Assembly (NCBI RefSeq): GCF_001280565.1
Contig: NZ_LGRO01000001.1
Span: forward strand, 2,666,001-2,730,000
Origin: Sulfobacillus thermosulfidooxidans
Lineage (GTDB): Bacteria > Bacillota > Sulfobacillia > Sulfobacillales > Sulfobacillaceae
Length of the DNA stretch: 64,000 nt
Reading direction: 5' to 3'
Below the pieces are notes generated by a model. That model had not been told where the DNA came from and searched no databases. It was given only the letters and a program-made list of their open reading frames with translations. This document shows positions 51,678 to 61,192 of the stretch, one piece after another. Each line of letters begins with the position of its first letter. Position 1 is the first letter of the stretch. A program made the position numbers and the translations under genes.

Positions 51678-51726
51678 CGATTTTCGTCCCTTTCTTTATC
51701 CCAACGTTGCTCAGTTTGTGATAGGC

Positions 51727-53103
51727 TTAGCGGCCGATTCCCCGGTAACGGATCCCGAGCCGGCTAGCTTCCTCCGGATCAAAGATGTTACGACCATCAA
51801 TGATTACGGGGAAATCTAGACGGCTAATAATCTCAGTTAGAGAGATTTGGCGAAAGATGTCCCATTCCGTCATGACTAAAAGCGCATGCGCTCCGTCTAC
51901 CGCGGCTAAGGCACTCGAGGCATATCGAATGTCCCAGTGCGGATATTGCCTGCGCATATTGTCCATCGCTACGGGGTCATAAACAATGACCCGGGCATTT
52001 AAATGCAGCAATTCTTGAATCACGCTGAGCGCAGGCGCATCACGCAAATCATCGGTTCCTGGTTTAAAGGCTAAACCCCACAGAGCTATCCGCCGACCTT
52101 TAAGCGTTTTTAATTCTTCTTGGAGGCGTTTAATAACTCCCTTGCGCTGTTGAGTATTGACGTGTTGGGTGGATTCGAGTAACGCGGGTTCGTATCCATA
52201 TTCTTTAGCCGTATAAATCAAGGCGGCCAGATCTTTGCCAAAACAACTTCCGCCCCAACCAATGCCTGCATTGAGAAATTTGGGGCCAATGCGTGTATCG
52301 AGTCCAATGCCTTGCATGACCGTGTTAATGTCAGCACCCACGCGCTCACAAATATTTGCCATTTCATTCGCAAATGATATCTTGGTCGATAAAAAGGCGT
52401 TGGCCGCATATTTAATCATCTCGGCGGATAGCCGATCGGTGGTGATTAATGGAATTCTTTGGATTCCCACGGGTCTTGGAACATCTTGGGGCGGTTCAAA
52501 CGTTTGGTCTAAAATGGGCTGATAAAGATCTGTGAGACGTTCCAAAGCCCAAGCATGATCAGCTCCGAGAACGATTCGATCGGGATAGAGAGTATCATGA
52601 ATGGCCGTGCCTTCTCGAAGAAACTCCGGATTGGAGGCGACCGTGAAGACGCCATCCGCAATGGGATGGCCCCATTTTTGGGCAAACCCATCATCGATCC
52701 ACATTTCGACCAAATTGGCTGAGCCGATGGGAACCGTCGCCTTATTCACAATCACGTACGTGCGATTTTCGCCTAAGTGCTGACCAATCGTCATAGCAGC
52801 TTGGTGAACATAGTCCAAATTTGGAGCTCCATCTGGTAGGGGAGGAGTTCCTACTGCGATAAAGATAATATCAGCATTTTGAACCGCTGAGGATGGGTCC
52901 ATACTGGCTTCAAGCGTTTGGGATTGTCTCACGCGTTGTAATAAATTTTCCAGTCCATATTCAAAAATAGGAGGCTGTGCCTGGTTGATCATAGCGACTT
53001 TGGACGGGTCAACGTCAATCAAGGTCACATGATGCCCTAACTGTGCCAATACTGCGCCCGTCACTAAGCCAACATACCCAGCTCCAAATACGACAACATT
53101 CAT
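51727..53103 (-). CDS. ugd: UDP-glucose 6-dehydrogenase
   Basis: A 458-residue NAD-dependent dehydrogenase that oxidises UDP-glucose to UDP-glucuronate. VVVFGAGYVGLVTGAVLAQ is the N-terminal fold, AEMIKYAANAFLSTKISFANE is the central helix, and GWGGSCFGKD holds the catalytic cysteine. WGLAFKPGTDDLRDAPA is the C-terminal domain. ATG 53103 is preferred because GGGATGG precedes it and the protein then begins at the first strand; ATG 53130 would add nine residues. It sits between a glycosyltransferase gene and the UDP-xylose synthase gene in one leftward operon. Confidence 0.93.
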   Translation of the reverse strand: MNVVVFGAGYVGLVTGAVLAQLGHHVTLIDVDPSKVAMINQAQPPIFEYGLENLLQRVRQSQTLEASMDPSSAVQNADIIFIAVGTPPLPDGAPNLDYVHQAAMTIGQHLGENRTYVIVNKATVPIGSANLVEMWIDDGFAQKWGHPIADGVFTVASNPEFLREGTAIHDTLYPDRIVLGADHAWALERLTDLYQPILDQTFEPPQDVPRPVGIQRIPLITTDRLSAEMIKYAANAFLSTKISFANEMANICERVGADINTVMQGIGLDTRIGPKFLNAGIGWGGSCFGKDLAALIYTAKEYGYEPALLESTQHVNTQQRKGVIKRLQEELKTLKGRRIALWGLAFKPGTDDLRDAPALSVIQELLHLNARVIVYDPVAMDNMRRQYPHWDIRYASSALAAVDGAHALLVMTEWDIFRQISLTEIISRLDFPVIIDGRNIFDPEEASRLGIRYRGIGR

Positions 53104-53116
53104 AGATGTTCCATCC

Positions 53117-54262
53117 CTATCCATTGTCATTTGTCGATCGCTCTGACATCAAATGATGATAAACTTTCAAGGTCTCTTGCGCGATCACATCTTGGGAATA
53201 ATGGTGAAGGACACGCTGGCGCCCTTCCCGCCCTAAGGCGAACCGCAACCCCGCATTATCATACAGCGACTCTAACGCTTTGAATAGGGCTGTGGGAGAC
53301 CCTTCGGGAACGACAAGTCCCGCTTGGCCAATCACCTGGGGAATTTCTCCGCTACTTGAACCAATCACGGCAACTTCTGAGGCCATGGCTTCGGTTAAAA
53401 CACGGCCAAATTGTTCTTTCCAGCGGGACGTGGTACGCGAGGGAAGCACTAACACATCGAGTATATTCATGATTTCGGGCATTTTTTGTGTGCTGACCCA
53501 GGGGATAATTTGCAGTTGTGACGTTAATTGCACCGATTCGGCGCGTTTTTGTATGATTTCAGCCCAGGGCCCGGATCCCACCAATAATAAAACGGCTTCC
53601 GGATGCTGAGATAATAAAGGGACAGAGGCCTGCCATAAATCATCAAGGCCTTTTTCTTCAATCAGCCGGCCCACATACCCGATGACAAATCGACCGGACA
53701 TATTCCAATCTTTCTTGATTTCCCGTTTATCTAACGGCTGATATAATGTCACATCCGTGCCAAATTGGGGGACAACCCAAATCTGCTTCTGAAATCCTTT
53801 TTGGCGCAAGACATCCTTGGCTTCTTGATTGCCTGCCATCGCAGCCAAGGATTGGCGAAAGACCTCTTGCTCCATGGCCGAGAAAGGCCATGGATAGTGT
53901 TTGTAAATGTTTTGCCAGGTAAAAAAAAGCGAAGGAATTTTAAGCCGTGTCGCAATCCGTGTGGCCTGATACGTCACGGTGCTATAGTGCTCCTCATCGA
54001 TATGTAATAAGTCAGGACGGTAACGCCGGATAATGGCACCTAATTCCGGGTAGAAATGAAAATGATTGCGGCCGTTTAAGCGAATGGGTGTGAGAAACAA
54101 GGGATATGTATAATCTTGTTCTCGTGGTTCAAAATCCAGCGATCCCCATTTGGGAGGCACAACCAACCCGACCTCTACAGTGGGGTCGAGTTGGTTCATA
54201 TATTCGACTTTGGTTCGGTAACTCTGAGAAACGCAGGCCTTAGATATCATGAGGACACGCAT
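53117..54262 (-). CDS. Family 4 glycosyltransferase
   Basis: A 381-residue GT-B enzyme heading the UDP-xylose operon. It begins MRVLMISKACVSQSYRTK and continues with DLLHIDEEHYSTVTYQ and FVIGYVGRLIEEKGLDDLW. The donor loop is VLPSRTTSRWKEQFGRVLTEAMASE, in which E-F/Q-x-G-R-V-x-x-E matches the family's C-terminal binding site. ATG 54262 is 9 bases after AGGAGGG; the longer frame to 54322 is not needed. By linkage it may use UDP-xylose or UDP-glucuronate. It is 13 bases from the dehydrogenase gene and overlaps none. Confidence 0.87.
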   Translation of the reverse strand: MRVLMISKACVSQSYRTKVEYMNQLDPTVEVGLVVPPKWGSLDFEPREQDYTYPLFLTPIRLNGRNHFHFYPELGAIIRRYRPDLLHIDEEHYSTVTYQATRIATRLKIPSLFFTWQNIYKHYPWPFSAMEQEVFRQSLAAMAGNQEAKDVLRQKGFQKQIWVVPQFGTDVTLYQPLDKREIKKDWNMSGRFVIGYVGRLIEEKGLDDLWQASVPLLSQHPEAVLLLVGSGPWAEIIQKRAESVQLTSQLQIIPWVSTQKMPEIMNILDVLVLPSRTTSRWKEQFGRVLTEAMASEVAVIGSSSGEIPQVIGQAGLVVPEGSPTALFKALESLYDNAGLRFALGREGRQRVLHHYSQDVIAQETLKVYHHLMSERSTNDNG

Positions 54263-54318
54263 GGGGATGACCCTCCTATATAAACCGGTGCCTTGTGATG
54301 TCGTTTCCCGAATCGTCA

Positions 54319-56148
54319 TCAAGATGACGATTCGGAATCTGAGGTGTCATGTTCTTCATCAAAATTCCATGAGGTGTGAAGCCAGGATTCAAAAATCGTT
54401 TGTTGAAGCGGCGTGGGATCTTTAACCGGGGCAATGGTCACTTTGTCAAAGGGTTTAGGGGCTAAGACAATAGAAACGGTTTGCAATTGCCCTTGACGGA
54501 AGAATGCGACCGTAACCGTGTCACCCACCTGATGATCATATTCGAGCCGGTGAGTGAGGTCCTCCGGTTTGTGCAACTGGTATCCATTGAGCGCCACAAT
54601 CTCGTCGCCCGCATTGAGCAATGTCGCTGCAGGTCCACTGGTATAACTTTGACTAATGACAATGCGGTGGCCATCGACAATTTTGGTGTCAATGCCGAGC
54701 CATGGCAAAGGAATCTGCGTCGTTTTATTGGGGGAGATGTCCTCATCATCTTGTGAAGGTTTAGTGTATTGGCGCTGTATGTCCAGTCCGGCTACCCGTA
54801 AGGCTTCGTCGATGGGAATGGATTCCGTCCCATAAATATACTTGTCAAAAAACTCCTGAAAAGAACTTTGGGCGACTTCTTCGACCGTATCTTGATAGAC
54901 CGACTCCGGAAATCCCATGTTTTTAGCGCCGTAGCGTTCATAAAGTTTGCGCAAAACATCATCTAACGACGCCTGATTTTGGGTCCGTTTGCGGATTTCG
55001 AGGTCTAAGCATGTTCCCACTAAATCCCCTTTGAGATAATAGGAAATCGTACGGTTAATGGAATCTTCATCCGGTTTGTAGAGTTTGATCCAGGTATCAA
55101 AACTCGATTCGGCTAGCGACTGGACGAATCGGCCAGGACGTTTCTCATAATCCGCCAGTTTTTTGCCTAAACTATGCAGGTAGTCTTTGACGGAGTAGAG
55201 CTCAGCCCGCCGTAAGGTTAAATAGGCATAATAATCAGTGAATCCTTCCATAGCCCAGAGCAAATGCGTATAAACCTCTTTGTTATAGTCAAAAGGTCCC
55301 AGCATGTCAGGATGAATGCGTTTCACATTCCAGAGATGGAAAAATTCGTGGGACAAAAGTCCCAATACCCGTTTGTAATTCTTCCAAGGGCGAAACATAA
55401 AGCGTTCGACTCCACAGGTCGTCGAATTGAGGTGTTCGAGTCCGCCCGTAGATTTATCAGACAAATGCAGGATAAAAGTATAGTGATTATATGGTAAAGA
55501 TCCGAATATTTGGCGCTGGGACAATACAATTTTTTCGACATCACGGGTTAGTTGCGCGAGATCTTCATTCCCGTGGCCATATACGGCGAGCGTATGTTTT
55601 TTGTTATCGACTTCAAAGGTTGTGATACTCTGTGTGCCGACTTCAAACGGACTATCAATGAGAATATCGTAATTTTCCGCCTTAAATTGGGCGATACCAC
55701 TATGATCCTCATCAAGACCGGTAGAAATCTTCCATAATGGGGGTTTCTCCAAACTGAGGTAATAGGGAATCTCTTTATAATCATCGATTAAAAGAAAGAG
55801 CTGAGCGCCATTGAAATAAGCGTGACTTTGATCCAGGTGAGAAGTCGATACACCGAATTCAAAAGCATAGATCCGGTACTCAATATGTATACTAGCCTCC
55901 GTCGTGGTTTCAAAAAGCCAGCGATTTTTGGCGGCGTGGATCACTTCTAAGGATTCCTGTCCGGCTTTAACCGATAAATCAAAAAGGTGACGGGAAAAAT
56001 CTTCGATTTTATACGCCCCGGGTGTCCATACTGGCAAGGACAGTTCATGGCGTCCTTGGGGCAATTGGTCAATATCAAGCGTCACATGGTAAACATGGCT
56101 GCCCGGCTCGAGAAAGCTGACCGTAAAATAACAAATAGGTTGTTGCAC
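54319..56148 (-). CDS. M61 family metallopeptidase with PDZ domain
   Basis: A 609-residue protease related to glycyl aminopeptidases. Residues about 1-180 are the beta N-terminal domain; the zinc site is HEFFH (267-271), with the third ligand Glu301 in WAMEGFTDYY, and GGLEHLNST (235-243) resembles the substrate-binding loop of M1/M61 enzymes. A PDZ domain lies at about 490-580. There is no signal peptide, so it may be cytoplasmic. GTG 56148 is about 6 bases after AAGGGGGAT. The frame ends 57 bases upstream of the glycosyltransferase start; co-transcription with it is possible. Its cellular substrate is unknown. Confidence 0.88.
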   Translation of the reverse strand: MQQPICYFTVSFLEPGSHVYHVTLDIDQLPQGRHELSLPVWTPGAYKIEDFSRHLFDLSVKAGQESLEVIHAAKNRWLFETTTEASIHIEYRIYAFEFGVSTSHLDQSHAYFNGAQLFLLIDDYKEIPYYLSLEKPPLWKISTGLDEDHSGIAQFKAENYDILIDSPFEVGTQSITTFEVDNKKHTLAVYGHGNEDLAQLTRDVEKIVLSQRQIFGSLPYNHYTFILHLSDKSTGGLEHLNSTTCGVERFMFRPWKNYKRVLGLLSHEFFHLWNVKRIHPDMLGPFDYNKEVYTHLLWAMEGFTDYYAYLTLRRAELYSVKDYLHSLGKKLADYEKRPGRFVQSLAESSFDTWIKLYKPDEDSINRTISYYLKGDLVGTCLDLEIRKRTQNQASLDDVLRKLYERYGAKNMGFPESVYQDTVEEVAQSSFQEFFDKYIYGTESIPIDEALRVAGLDIQRQYTKPSQDDEDISPNKTTQIPLPWLGIDTKIVDGHRIVISQSYTSGPAATLLNAGDEIVALNGYQLHKPEDLTHRLEYDHQVGDTVTVAFFRQGQLQTVSIVLAPKPFDKVTIAPVKDPTPLQQTIFESWLHTSWNFDEEHDTSDSESSS

Positions 56149-56301
56149 GAAAATCCCCCTTACATCCTACAATTTTTCTCGGTTGCATGTTGTGTTGCCA
56201 CGATTTAGTTTTGGCATGACACGACAGATTCCGTAAAATATCCCACAAGCTTCGGCTTTTTGAGCGTCAAACCTATGTTAGCATATCCATTTGCTAGCGA
56301 G

Positions 56302-57456
56302 TTAGCGCGCTTTGTCCATGAATACGGCGAGGCGCTTTGCCGCTTCTTTAAGGCGATTTTCACTTTCCGTTAAAGAAATACGGATATACCCCTCGCCGCC
56401 CTCACCAAACCCGATACCTGGAGCGACAATCACCTGAAGGGATTCCGCCAAGTCTTTTGCAAAGTCTAAGGAAGAAGGAAAGGTCTGCGGTAAAGCCATC
56501 CATTGAAAAATAGATCCTTGCGTTGCGGGGGGACGGTAAGAGGGTGGTAAGGCTTCGAGAAACGCATCGCGCCGTCTTTGGTATAAACTTCTTAGTGCAC
56601 CCACAAATTCCTCGGAATCTGTGAGCGCTGTGATGGCGGCTTCTTGGATGGCCCCATATTGACTGCAATGGAGATGATCTTGCAGGGTTTCCAAATACTG
56701 AATGATCTCGGCATGACCGGCGGCAAAGCCTAAACGAAATCCGGCCATATTAAATGACTTGGAAATCGTCGTAAATTCAATGCCCACAGCTTTGCCCCCG
56801 GGACGGGCCAAAAGACTTTCCGATCGCCTGCCATCAAAGACGATGTCGCCATAGGCTAAGTCATGGGCCAAAATGGTTCCTGTATCCATGGCTTTGGTAA
56901 TGACTGCATCAAACAATTCTCTAGAAGCCAGTTTACCTGTCGGATTGTTGGGATAATTTAAGAACGCTAAACGGATATCGGCCGTCAAGAGATCCGGATC
57001 GGGATAACCTGTTTGGGGATGAAGCGGCCATTTTTTCATTTTGGCTCCGGCAAGTTGAATTCCTGACCAGTAATCGGGGTAGCCGGGATCAGGGACGAGA
57101 GCATGGTCGCCCGGATTTAACAAGGCCAAAGAAATTTCTTGTAGACCAATTTTGCTTCCGATTAAGATAGCAATTTCCTTTTCCGCATCGAGATCAACAC
57201 CGTAATGCACGTGGTAGTAGTGTGCTACGGTTTGTTTTAAGGCGGGAAGGCCTTTAAAAGAAATATAGCGGTGGTAAGTGGGATTCTCTGCCGCTTGTTG
57301 CAATTTTTTAATCACGAAATCCGGAGCCGGCTGATCAGGGTTGCCTTGTCCTAAATTAATCACGTCATAACCGGCTTGTTTGAGTTGTTCAGCACGGGAA
57401 ATGAGTTGAGCAAAAAATTGTGTGGGCAGGCGCTTAAGACGCTGTGCGGGTTCCAT
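56302..57456 (-). CDS. Class I/II PLP-dependent aminotransferase (MtnE-like)
   Basis: A 384-residue enzyme of fold type I. Motifs include DVINLGQGNPDQPAP near the N-terminus, LVPDPGYPDYWSGIQLA, NYPNNPTGK and the Schiff-base lysine in TTISKSFNMAGFR. The N-terminal pattern closely recalls Bacillus MtnE, which transaminates ketomethiobutyrate in methionine salvage; LL-diaminopimelate or aspartate aminotransferase remain possible. ATG 57456 is 11 bases after AAGGAG; GTG 57468 overlaps the ribosome site. No methionine-salvage partner is nearby, so substrate assignment is weak. Confidence 0.82.
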   Translation of the reverse strand: MEPAQRLKRLPTQFFAQLISRAEQLKQAGYDVINLGQGNPDQPAPDFVIKKLQQAAENPTYHRYISFKGLPALKQTVAHYYHVHYGVDLDAEKEIAILIGSKIGLQEISLALLNPGDHALVPDPGYPDYWSGIQLAGAKMKKWPLHPQTGYPDPDLLTADIRLAFLNYPNNPTGKLASRELFDAVITKAMDTGTILAHDLAYGDIVFDGRRSESLLARPGGKAVGIEFTTISKSFNMAGFRLGFAAGHAEIIQYLETLQDHLHCSQYGAIQEAAITALTDSEEFVGALRSLYQRRRDAFLEALPPSYRPPATQGSIFQWMALPQTFPSSLDFAKDLAESLQVIVAPGIGFGEGGEGYIRISLTESENRLKEAAKRLAVFMDKAR

Positions 57457-57566
57457 GAAAGAGAACACTCCTTATAATATTGGGATGATATTCGGATCTC
57501 GATGAAAAGAATTCGGTCGAGAGGGATTTTGTTACTCATTATACGGAAAATCTAAAAAGAGCGGAA

Positions 57567-57595
57567 AAAAGACTTCCCGAAACGGGAAGTCTTTT
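57567..57595. terminator. Intrinsic terminator after sor
   Basis: AAAAGACTTCCCG and CGGGAAGTCTTTT form a perfect 13-base stem with an AAA loop. A and T runs on either side allow both directions. It lies 32 bases past the sor stop on the minus strand. Confidence 0.92.
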
Positions 57596-57626
57596 AAATA
57601 ATTTTTTAATAGGATAAGAGGAATAA

Positions 57627-58547
57627 TTACTCGTTGAGATATTCCCGCCATGATGTGTCTTCCATCATCGGGCTCCATAATGTCACGTAAGGTCCCTGTA
57701 CCAAGGTGGCTAATGCCTTGTCGTGCTGGGCACGGTAACGGCCGTTGATGACCACACGGGAAATACCAAACATCGCCGAGTTTAAGTCCATCCATTCCAT
57801 GTGAACAAGGTACTTGGTTGGGGTCTTCTTGGCTTCGATGAGTTTGAAATTGCCTTCTTTATTCTTGGGGGGATTGTCTCCCAACGTTTGCAACGCCTGG
57901 TGAATCCCTTCGGGTTGCAGTTGGAAGCTTCCAATGGCGGATGCACCGATTTGCTTTAAGACCATGTAACCTAAGAAACCAGGAGCCTTCTGGAACATCT
58001 TCATCAAATCAGTAATGGCGGTTTCAAATTCTTGTTCGCGGCCGGGAATGATGTAGTGATCCGATCCCGCAATCACGCGCTGACCGTACGGCATGGCTAC
58101 AGGAGCCGGTTGCTGTCCGGCCATGAAGGCTGCTCCGAGCTTCGAAGGAACGTCAGTCATCGCAATGACTTCCGGCAAATCGGAACTGACGATTTCATAC
58201 ACATCTTCCCAAGGTCCCTCAACAACCATGCCTAAGCAGCTGGAGCAGAGACGGAAAATACTGTCGAATTGTTGGTAGTGCATTTCTTCATGGTCTTCCC
58301 AGCGCTTCCACATGGTGTACTGGCGAATACCAATGGGGTTTAATTCTTCATGCATGTCCATTTTGGCGCCGCCGTAACGACCGCCCATGGGGAACACACC
58401 GATTTGGACGTGGTTCTGGAATCCAACGAATCCGGGGTGATTCGCGGTAACCATACAAACTTTTGGTCCAACTTGTTGAAAAGCTTGAAAACTAGATTCA
58501 GCATTAACCACTTTAGCATCATTAATTGCGATATATGGACGAGGCAT
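57627..58547 (-). CDS. sor: Sulfur oxygenase reductase
   Basis: A 306-residue enzyme that disproportionates and oxygenates elemental sulfur to sulfite, thiosulfate and sulfide without external cofactors; the known enzyme is a 24-subunit cytoplasmic sphere. It matches the Acidianus enzyme from end to end (MPRPYIAINDAKVV at the start, SWREYLNE at the end). The mononuclear iron ligands His86, His90 and Glu114 are all present, as are the active-site Cys31 and the Cys101-x-x-Cys104 pair, at the same numbers as in Acidianus. ATG 58547 is 9 bases after AAGGAGGG. It is monocistronic, between a terminator and a divergent gene. Confidence is high. Confidence 0.96.
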   Translation of the reverse strand: MPRPYIAINDAKVVNAESSFQAFQQVGPKVCMVTANHPGFVGFQNHVQIGVFPMGGRYGGAKMDMHEELNPIGIRQYTMWKRWEDHEEMHYQQFDSIFRLCSSCLGMVVEGPWEDVYEIVSSDLPEVIAMTDVPSKLGAAFMAGQQPAPVAMPYGQRVIAGSDHYIIPGREQEFETAITDLMKMFQKAPGFLGYMVLKQIGASAIGSFQLQPEGIHQALQTLGDNPPKNKEGNFKLIEAKKTPTKYLVHMEWMDLNSAMFGISRVVINGRYRAQHDKALATLVQGPYVTLWSPMMEDTSWREYLNE

Positions 58548-58828
58548 CTTCGTATACCCTCCTTAAATATGACTCTGCTTTGGGCACAGAGTACGAAATG
58601 ATGGCAATTTTTTGTTCCCGGGTCGTTTTAATTTGTCTTTTGGTCGCGTGACCATTGACCTCGGTCAATTCGTATTGTACACCTTTGATTTCGAAATGGA
58701 TCAACTTGTTTCAAAAAAAATCGAAAGCAGTTTAAAAAAGAACCAGTCCTTGCTCCTCAGACTGACCTATGCCAGAATCGACACAATGGAACACCATTTA
58801 TGATGAAGATTCTCGAAAGAGGCCGAAT
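58548..58828. other. Divergent intergenic region, sor versus membrane protein
   Basis: A 281-base spacer holding two inverted repeats side by side at 58641-58669. I see no strong -10/-35 pair for either gene; TACAAT on the minus strand (19 bases after TTGATC) is the best candidate for sor, but the spacing is long. Confidence 0.4.
58641..58669. promoter_or_regulatory. Two adjacent palindromes upstream of sor
   Basis: TGGTC-GCGT-GACCA (58641-58654) abuts ATTGACC-TC-GGTCAAT (58654-58669), both perfect. Both share the GGTC/GACC core, so one dimeric regulator could bind both. They lie 94-122 bases before the sor start. Confidence 0.4.
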
Positions 58829-60214
58829 ATGACGGAAAGTGTGTGGATAAAACCTGAAGTGGAGAATCGTGACGCCCAATATTTCAGCGTCACGCTATAT
58901 AGTCGTATTTTCGCTTACGTGGCAATTGTCCTGTCTGCGCAGATTTTTCGGTGGAGCTTATATGTCGCACATGGGTTTGACCTGGGATTTTACCAGCAAG
59001 CTTTGGCGGCATGGGTTCATGAAGGACTTCGTGCTGCGTCGACTTATTTTCCGGGACCCGTATTAGCACACAATGACGCCTGGTTGATGATTCTTCTCGC
59101 GTATCCCGCTACCTGGCTCGGTACGGGTTTTCTGTTTTTTATAGAAACCCTGGGTTTGGCACTAGGATATATTCCCTTGGCAAAACTGGCCAAGATATGG
59201 GGCTTATCCCCAAAAACCTTGACCGTAATAGGGGGATTATATCTTCTCAATCCCTTATTGATTGCCGGTAATCTTTATGATTTTCATATGAGTCTCTTGG
59301 CTATTCCCGTATTATTGTGGGCTTTTGTCTTGGCTCAACAATCCCGGTTAACAGCGTTTACCGTGACTCTTTTTCTATTCACGGGATTTGGAATCCACGG
59401 GACATTGACTATGGCTTTATTCATCATGGTTTTATTGTTGCAAAAAGACCGGCGGTTTGCTTTTCTGACGTTTGTTATGCTCGTCGTGTGGTTTCTCGTA
59501 TTGCACATGGGATTTCACCTACCCTGGGCTCGTTGGCTTTTGCCAGGGGTTTATCCGCTAACCCTTCATCTCTCGTTTCGGACGGTGCTTTATAGCATTT
59601 GGGTATTAGCGCCCTTTTTGTTTGTAGGGATGCTGATTGTTCGGCAAAAGGTATTTTACTTGAGTCCTTATTGGATTGTGGCCCTGATCGCCTTAAGTGT
59701 TCATCTGTTCTCAAGCAATTTGGCCCAAACCTCACCATTTGACCAAGACTCTGCTTGGTTGGTACCGTTTTTATTGTGGGCCGTGATGGACACGTTAAGA
59801 CATTGTTCTTGGGTTGCCAGGTCAAAAAAAGCACACGGATTGATCAATGCGGTGCTTTTGGGCATGCTCGCATTAATGGCTTTAGATTTTTATCATTCGG
59901 CTTGGCGCGTCAGGCCTGAAAATACGCAGGCACTGACCAGTGCTATTGCTCATGTTTCCCTCCGCCATGAAATTTATGCGCAAAATAATGTGCTACCCCA
60001 TTTGGGCATGACCCCTTATGCAGTGCCCTTAAGTCGTCTTAATCCCTCGCACCTGACTGATGGGGTGCAGGTGATTTGGGATACCCAGTTTAGGGATCAA
60101 ACCACGTCATCACAGGTCTACGCATTTTTGCGTACCCTATCTCACTCCCAAAAGGCCAGCATTGTGTTTCAAGATTCTGGCGTCATCGTGTTAAAAATTT
60201 CTTCGCGACATTAA
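58829..60214 (+). CDS. DUF2079 family membrane protein, GT39-like
   Basis: A 461-residue protein with about ten hydrophobic segments. FDLGFYQQALAAWVHEG (about 50-66) and VLAHNDAWLMILLAYPATWL are the hallmark N-terminal loops of the DUF2079 family, thought to be distant relatives of GT39/GT-C lipid-linked glycosyltransferases. Such a protein would act on the outer face of the membrane. ATG 58829 is about 6 bases after AGAGG; ATG 58769 would add twenty residues with no ribosome site. It precedes the polysaccharide exporter genes by 117 bases, which suits a role in glycan assembly. Its activity is inferred. Confidence 0.8.
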   Translation: MTESVWIKPEVENRDAQYFSVTLYSRIFAYVAIVLSAQIFRWSLYVAHGFDLGFYQQALAAWVHEGLRAASTYFPGPVLAHNDAWLMILLAYPATWLGTGFLFFIETLGLALGYIPLAKLAKIWGLSPKTLTVIGGLYLLNPLLIAGNLYDFHMSLLAIPVLLWAFVLAQQSRLTAFTVTLFLFTGFGIHGTLTMALFIMVLLLQKDRRFAFLTFVMLVVWFLVLHMGFHLPWARWLLPGVYPLTLHLSFRTVLYSIWVLAPFLFVGMLIVRQKVFYLSPYWIVALIALSVHLFSSNLAQTSPFDQDSAWLVPFLLWAVMDTLRHCSWVARSKKAHGLINAVLLGMLALMALDFYHSAWRVRPENTQALTSAIAHVSLRHEIYAQNNVLPHLGMTPYAVPLSRLNPSHLTDGVQVIWDTQFRDQTTSSQVYAFLRTLSHSQKASIVFQDSGVIVLKISSRH

Positions 60215-60331
60215 TCGCCATGGGCCCAAGGCGTACGCCTGTTGGCATTTTAGCCATAGATGTCTAAAATGAGCGAAGGATATCTTGTGCCGGCGACCGG
60301 ATTTTAGGGTGGAATAAGGAGCGAAAAAAGC

Positions 60332-61192
60332 GTGTCAAAGCCTGTCCGTGTGGAAGAATCATCACAAGAGAGTGCGTCTTCGCCCTCTATGTCATTATGG
60401 AAAAACCAGTGGCAAAAGCGGTTGCATCAAATCGGATTATGGGCCGAGTTAACGCGCAATTTGGCCGTACGAGATGTGGAAACCCGTTACAAACATTCCA
60501 TGTTGGGGTTATATTGGGCTATTATTAACCCTTTAGTCACGGCGGCGATTTTTGGGTTTGTCTTTGGGGTAATTTTTCATGCTTCGAGCAAGCCGATTCC
60601 CTATGTGGTTTTTATGTTGACGGGAATCACATTTTGGAACTTTTTTGCTAATGGCGTGATGTCGGCGGTTGGCAGCATTTCCGGTAATGCCGCTTTACTG
60701 GCGAAGATTTATTTTCCTCGTATTGTCTTGCCGACGGCATCAGTGTTGGCGCGCTTTATTGATTTTTTGTTTTCATTACTTGTGCTCATTGTCTTTATCT
60801 TCATCTATCACACCCCGATTTATTGGACGAGCTTATGGATTCCCGTTATTTTAGTGCTGCAGATATTTTTTACGCTTGGGATTGGCTACTTAGTGGCGGC
60901 CTTAAATGTGCTCTACCGTGATGTCAACCAGCTTATGGGTCTTATTCTTTTGGTTTGGATGTATTTTTCTCCCGTCATGTATCCGGTGACCAATTTGAAA
61001 CCGAGCCTCCGCAGTATTTTATTAATGAACCCCATGGGCAGTCTTTTACAAATGGAACGCGATGTGATTTTTACCGGTCATTTGCAATATCCCATTTTCG
61101 CTTGGGTAGCTCTGGCCTGGACGGTCTTTGTGTTTTTGGCCGGGATTAGTCTTTTCAGACGAATCGAACCGCTATTTGCTGAGGTGATGTAG
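60332..61192 (+). CDS. Polysaccharide ABC exporter permease (Wzm/TagG type)
   Basis: A 286-residue ABC-2 type permease with six hydrophobic segments. Family marks are LAVRDVETRYKHSMLGLYWAI before the first membrane helix, PLVTAAIFGFVFGVIF, and the LNVLYRDVNQLMGLI amphipathic segment that precedes the last helices. With its ATPase partner it moves completed, lipid-linked O-antigen-like or teichoic-acid-like glycans across the membrane. GTG 60332 is 10 bases after AGGAG. Its stop is directly followed by the ATPase start at 61193. Confidence 0.93.
   Translation: MSKPVRVEESSQESASSPSMSLWKNQWQKRLHQIGLWAELTRNLAVRDVETRYKHSMLGLYWAIINPLVTAAIFGFVFGVIFHASSKPIPYVVFMLTGITFWNFFANGVMSAVGSISGNAALLAKIYFPRIVLPTASVLARFIDFLFSLLVLIVFIFIYHTPIYWTSLWIPVILVLQIFFTLGIGYLVAALNVLYRDVNQLMGLILLVWMYFSPVMYPVTNLKPSLRSILLMNPMGSLLQMERDVIFTGHLQYPIFAWVALAWTVFVFLAGISLFRRIEPLFAEVM

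Noticed and set aside
57627-58547. First thought of as a chlorite dismutase/HemQ-like protein
   Set aside because: Residue-by-residue match of the iron site (His86, His90, Glu114) and cysteines identifies sulfur oxygenase reductase.
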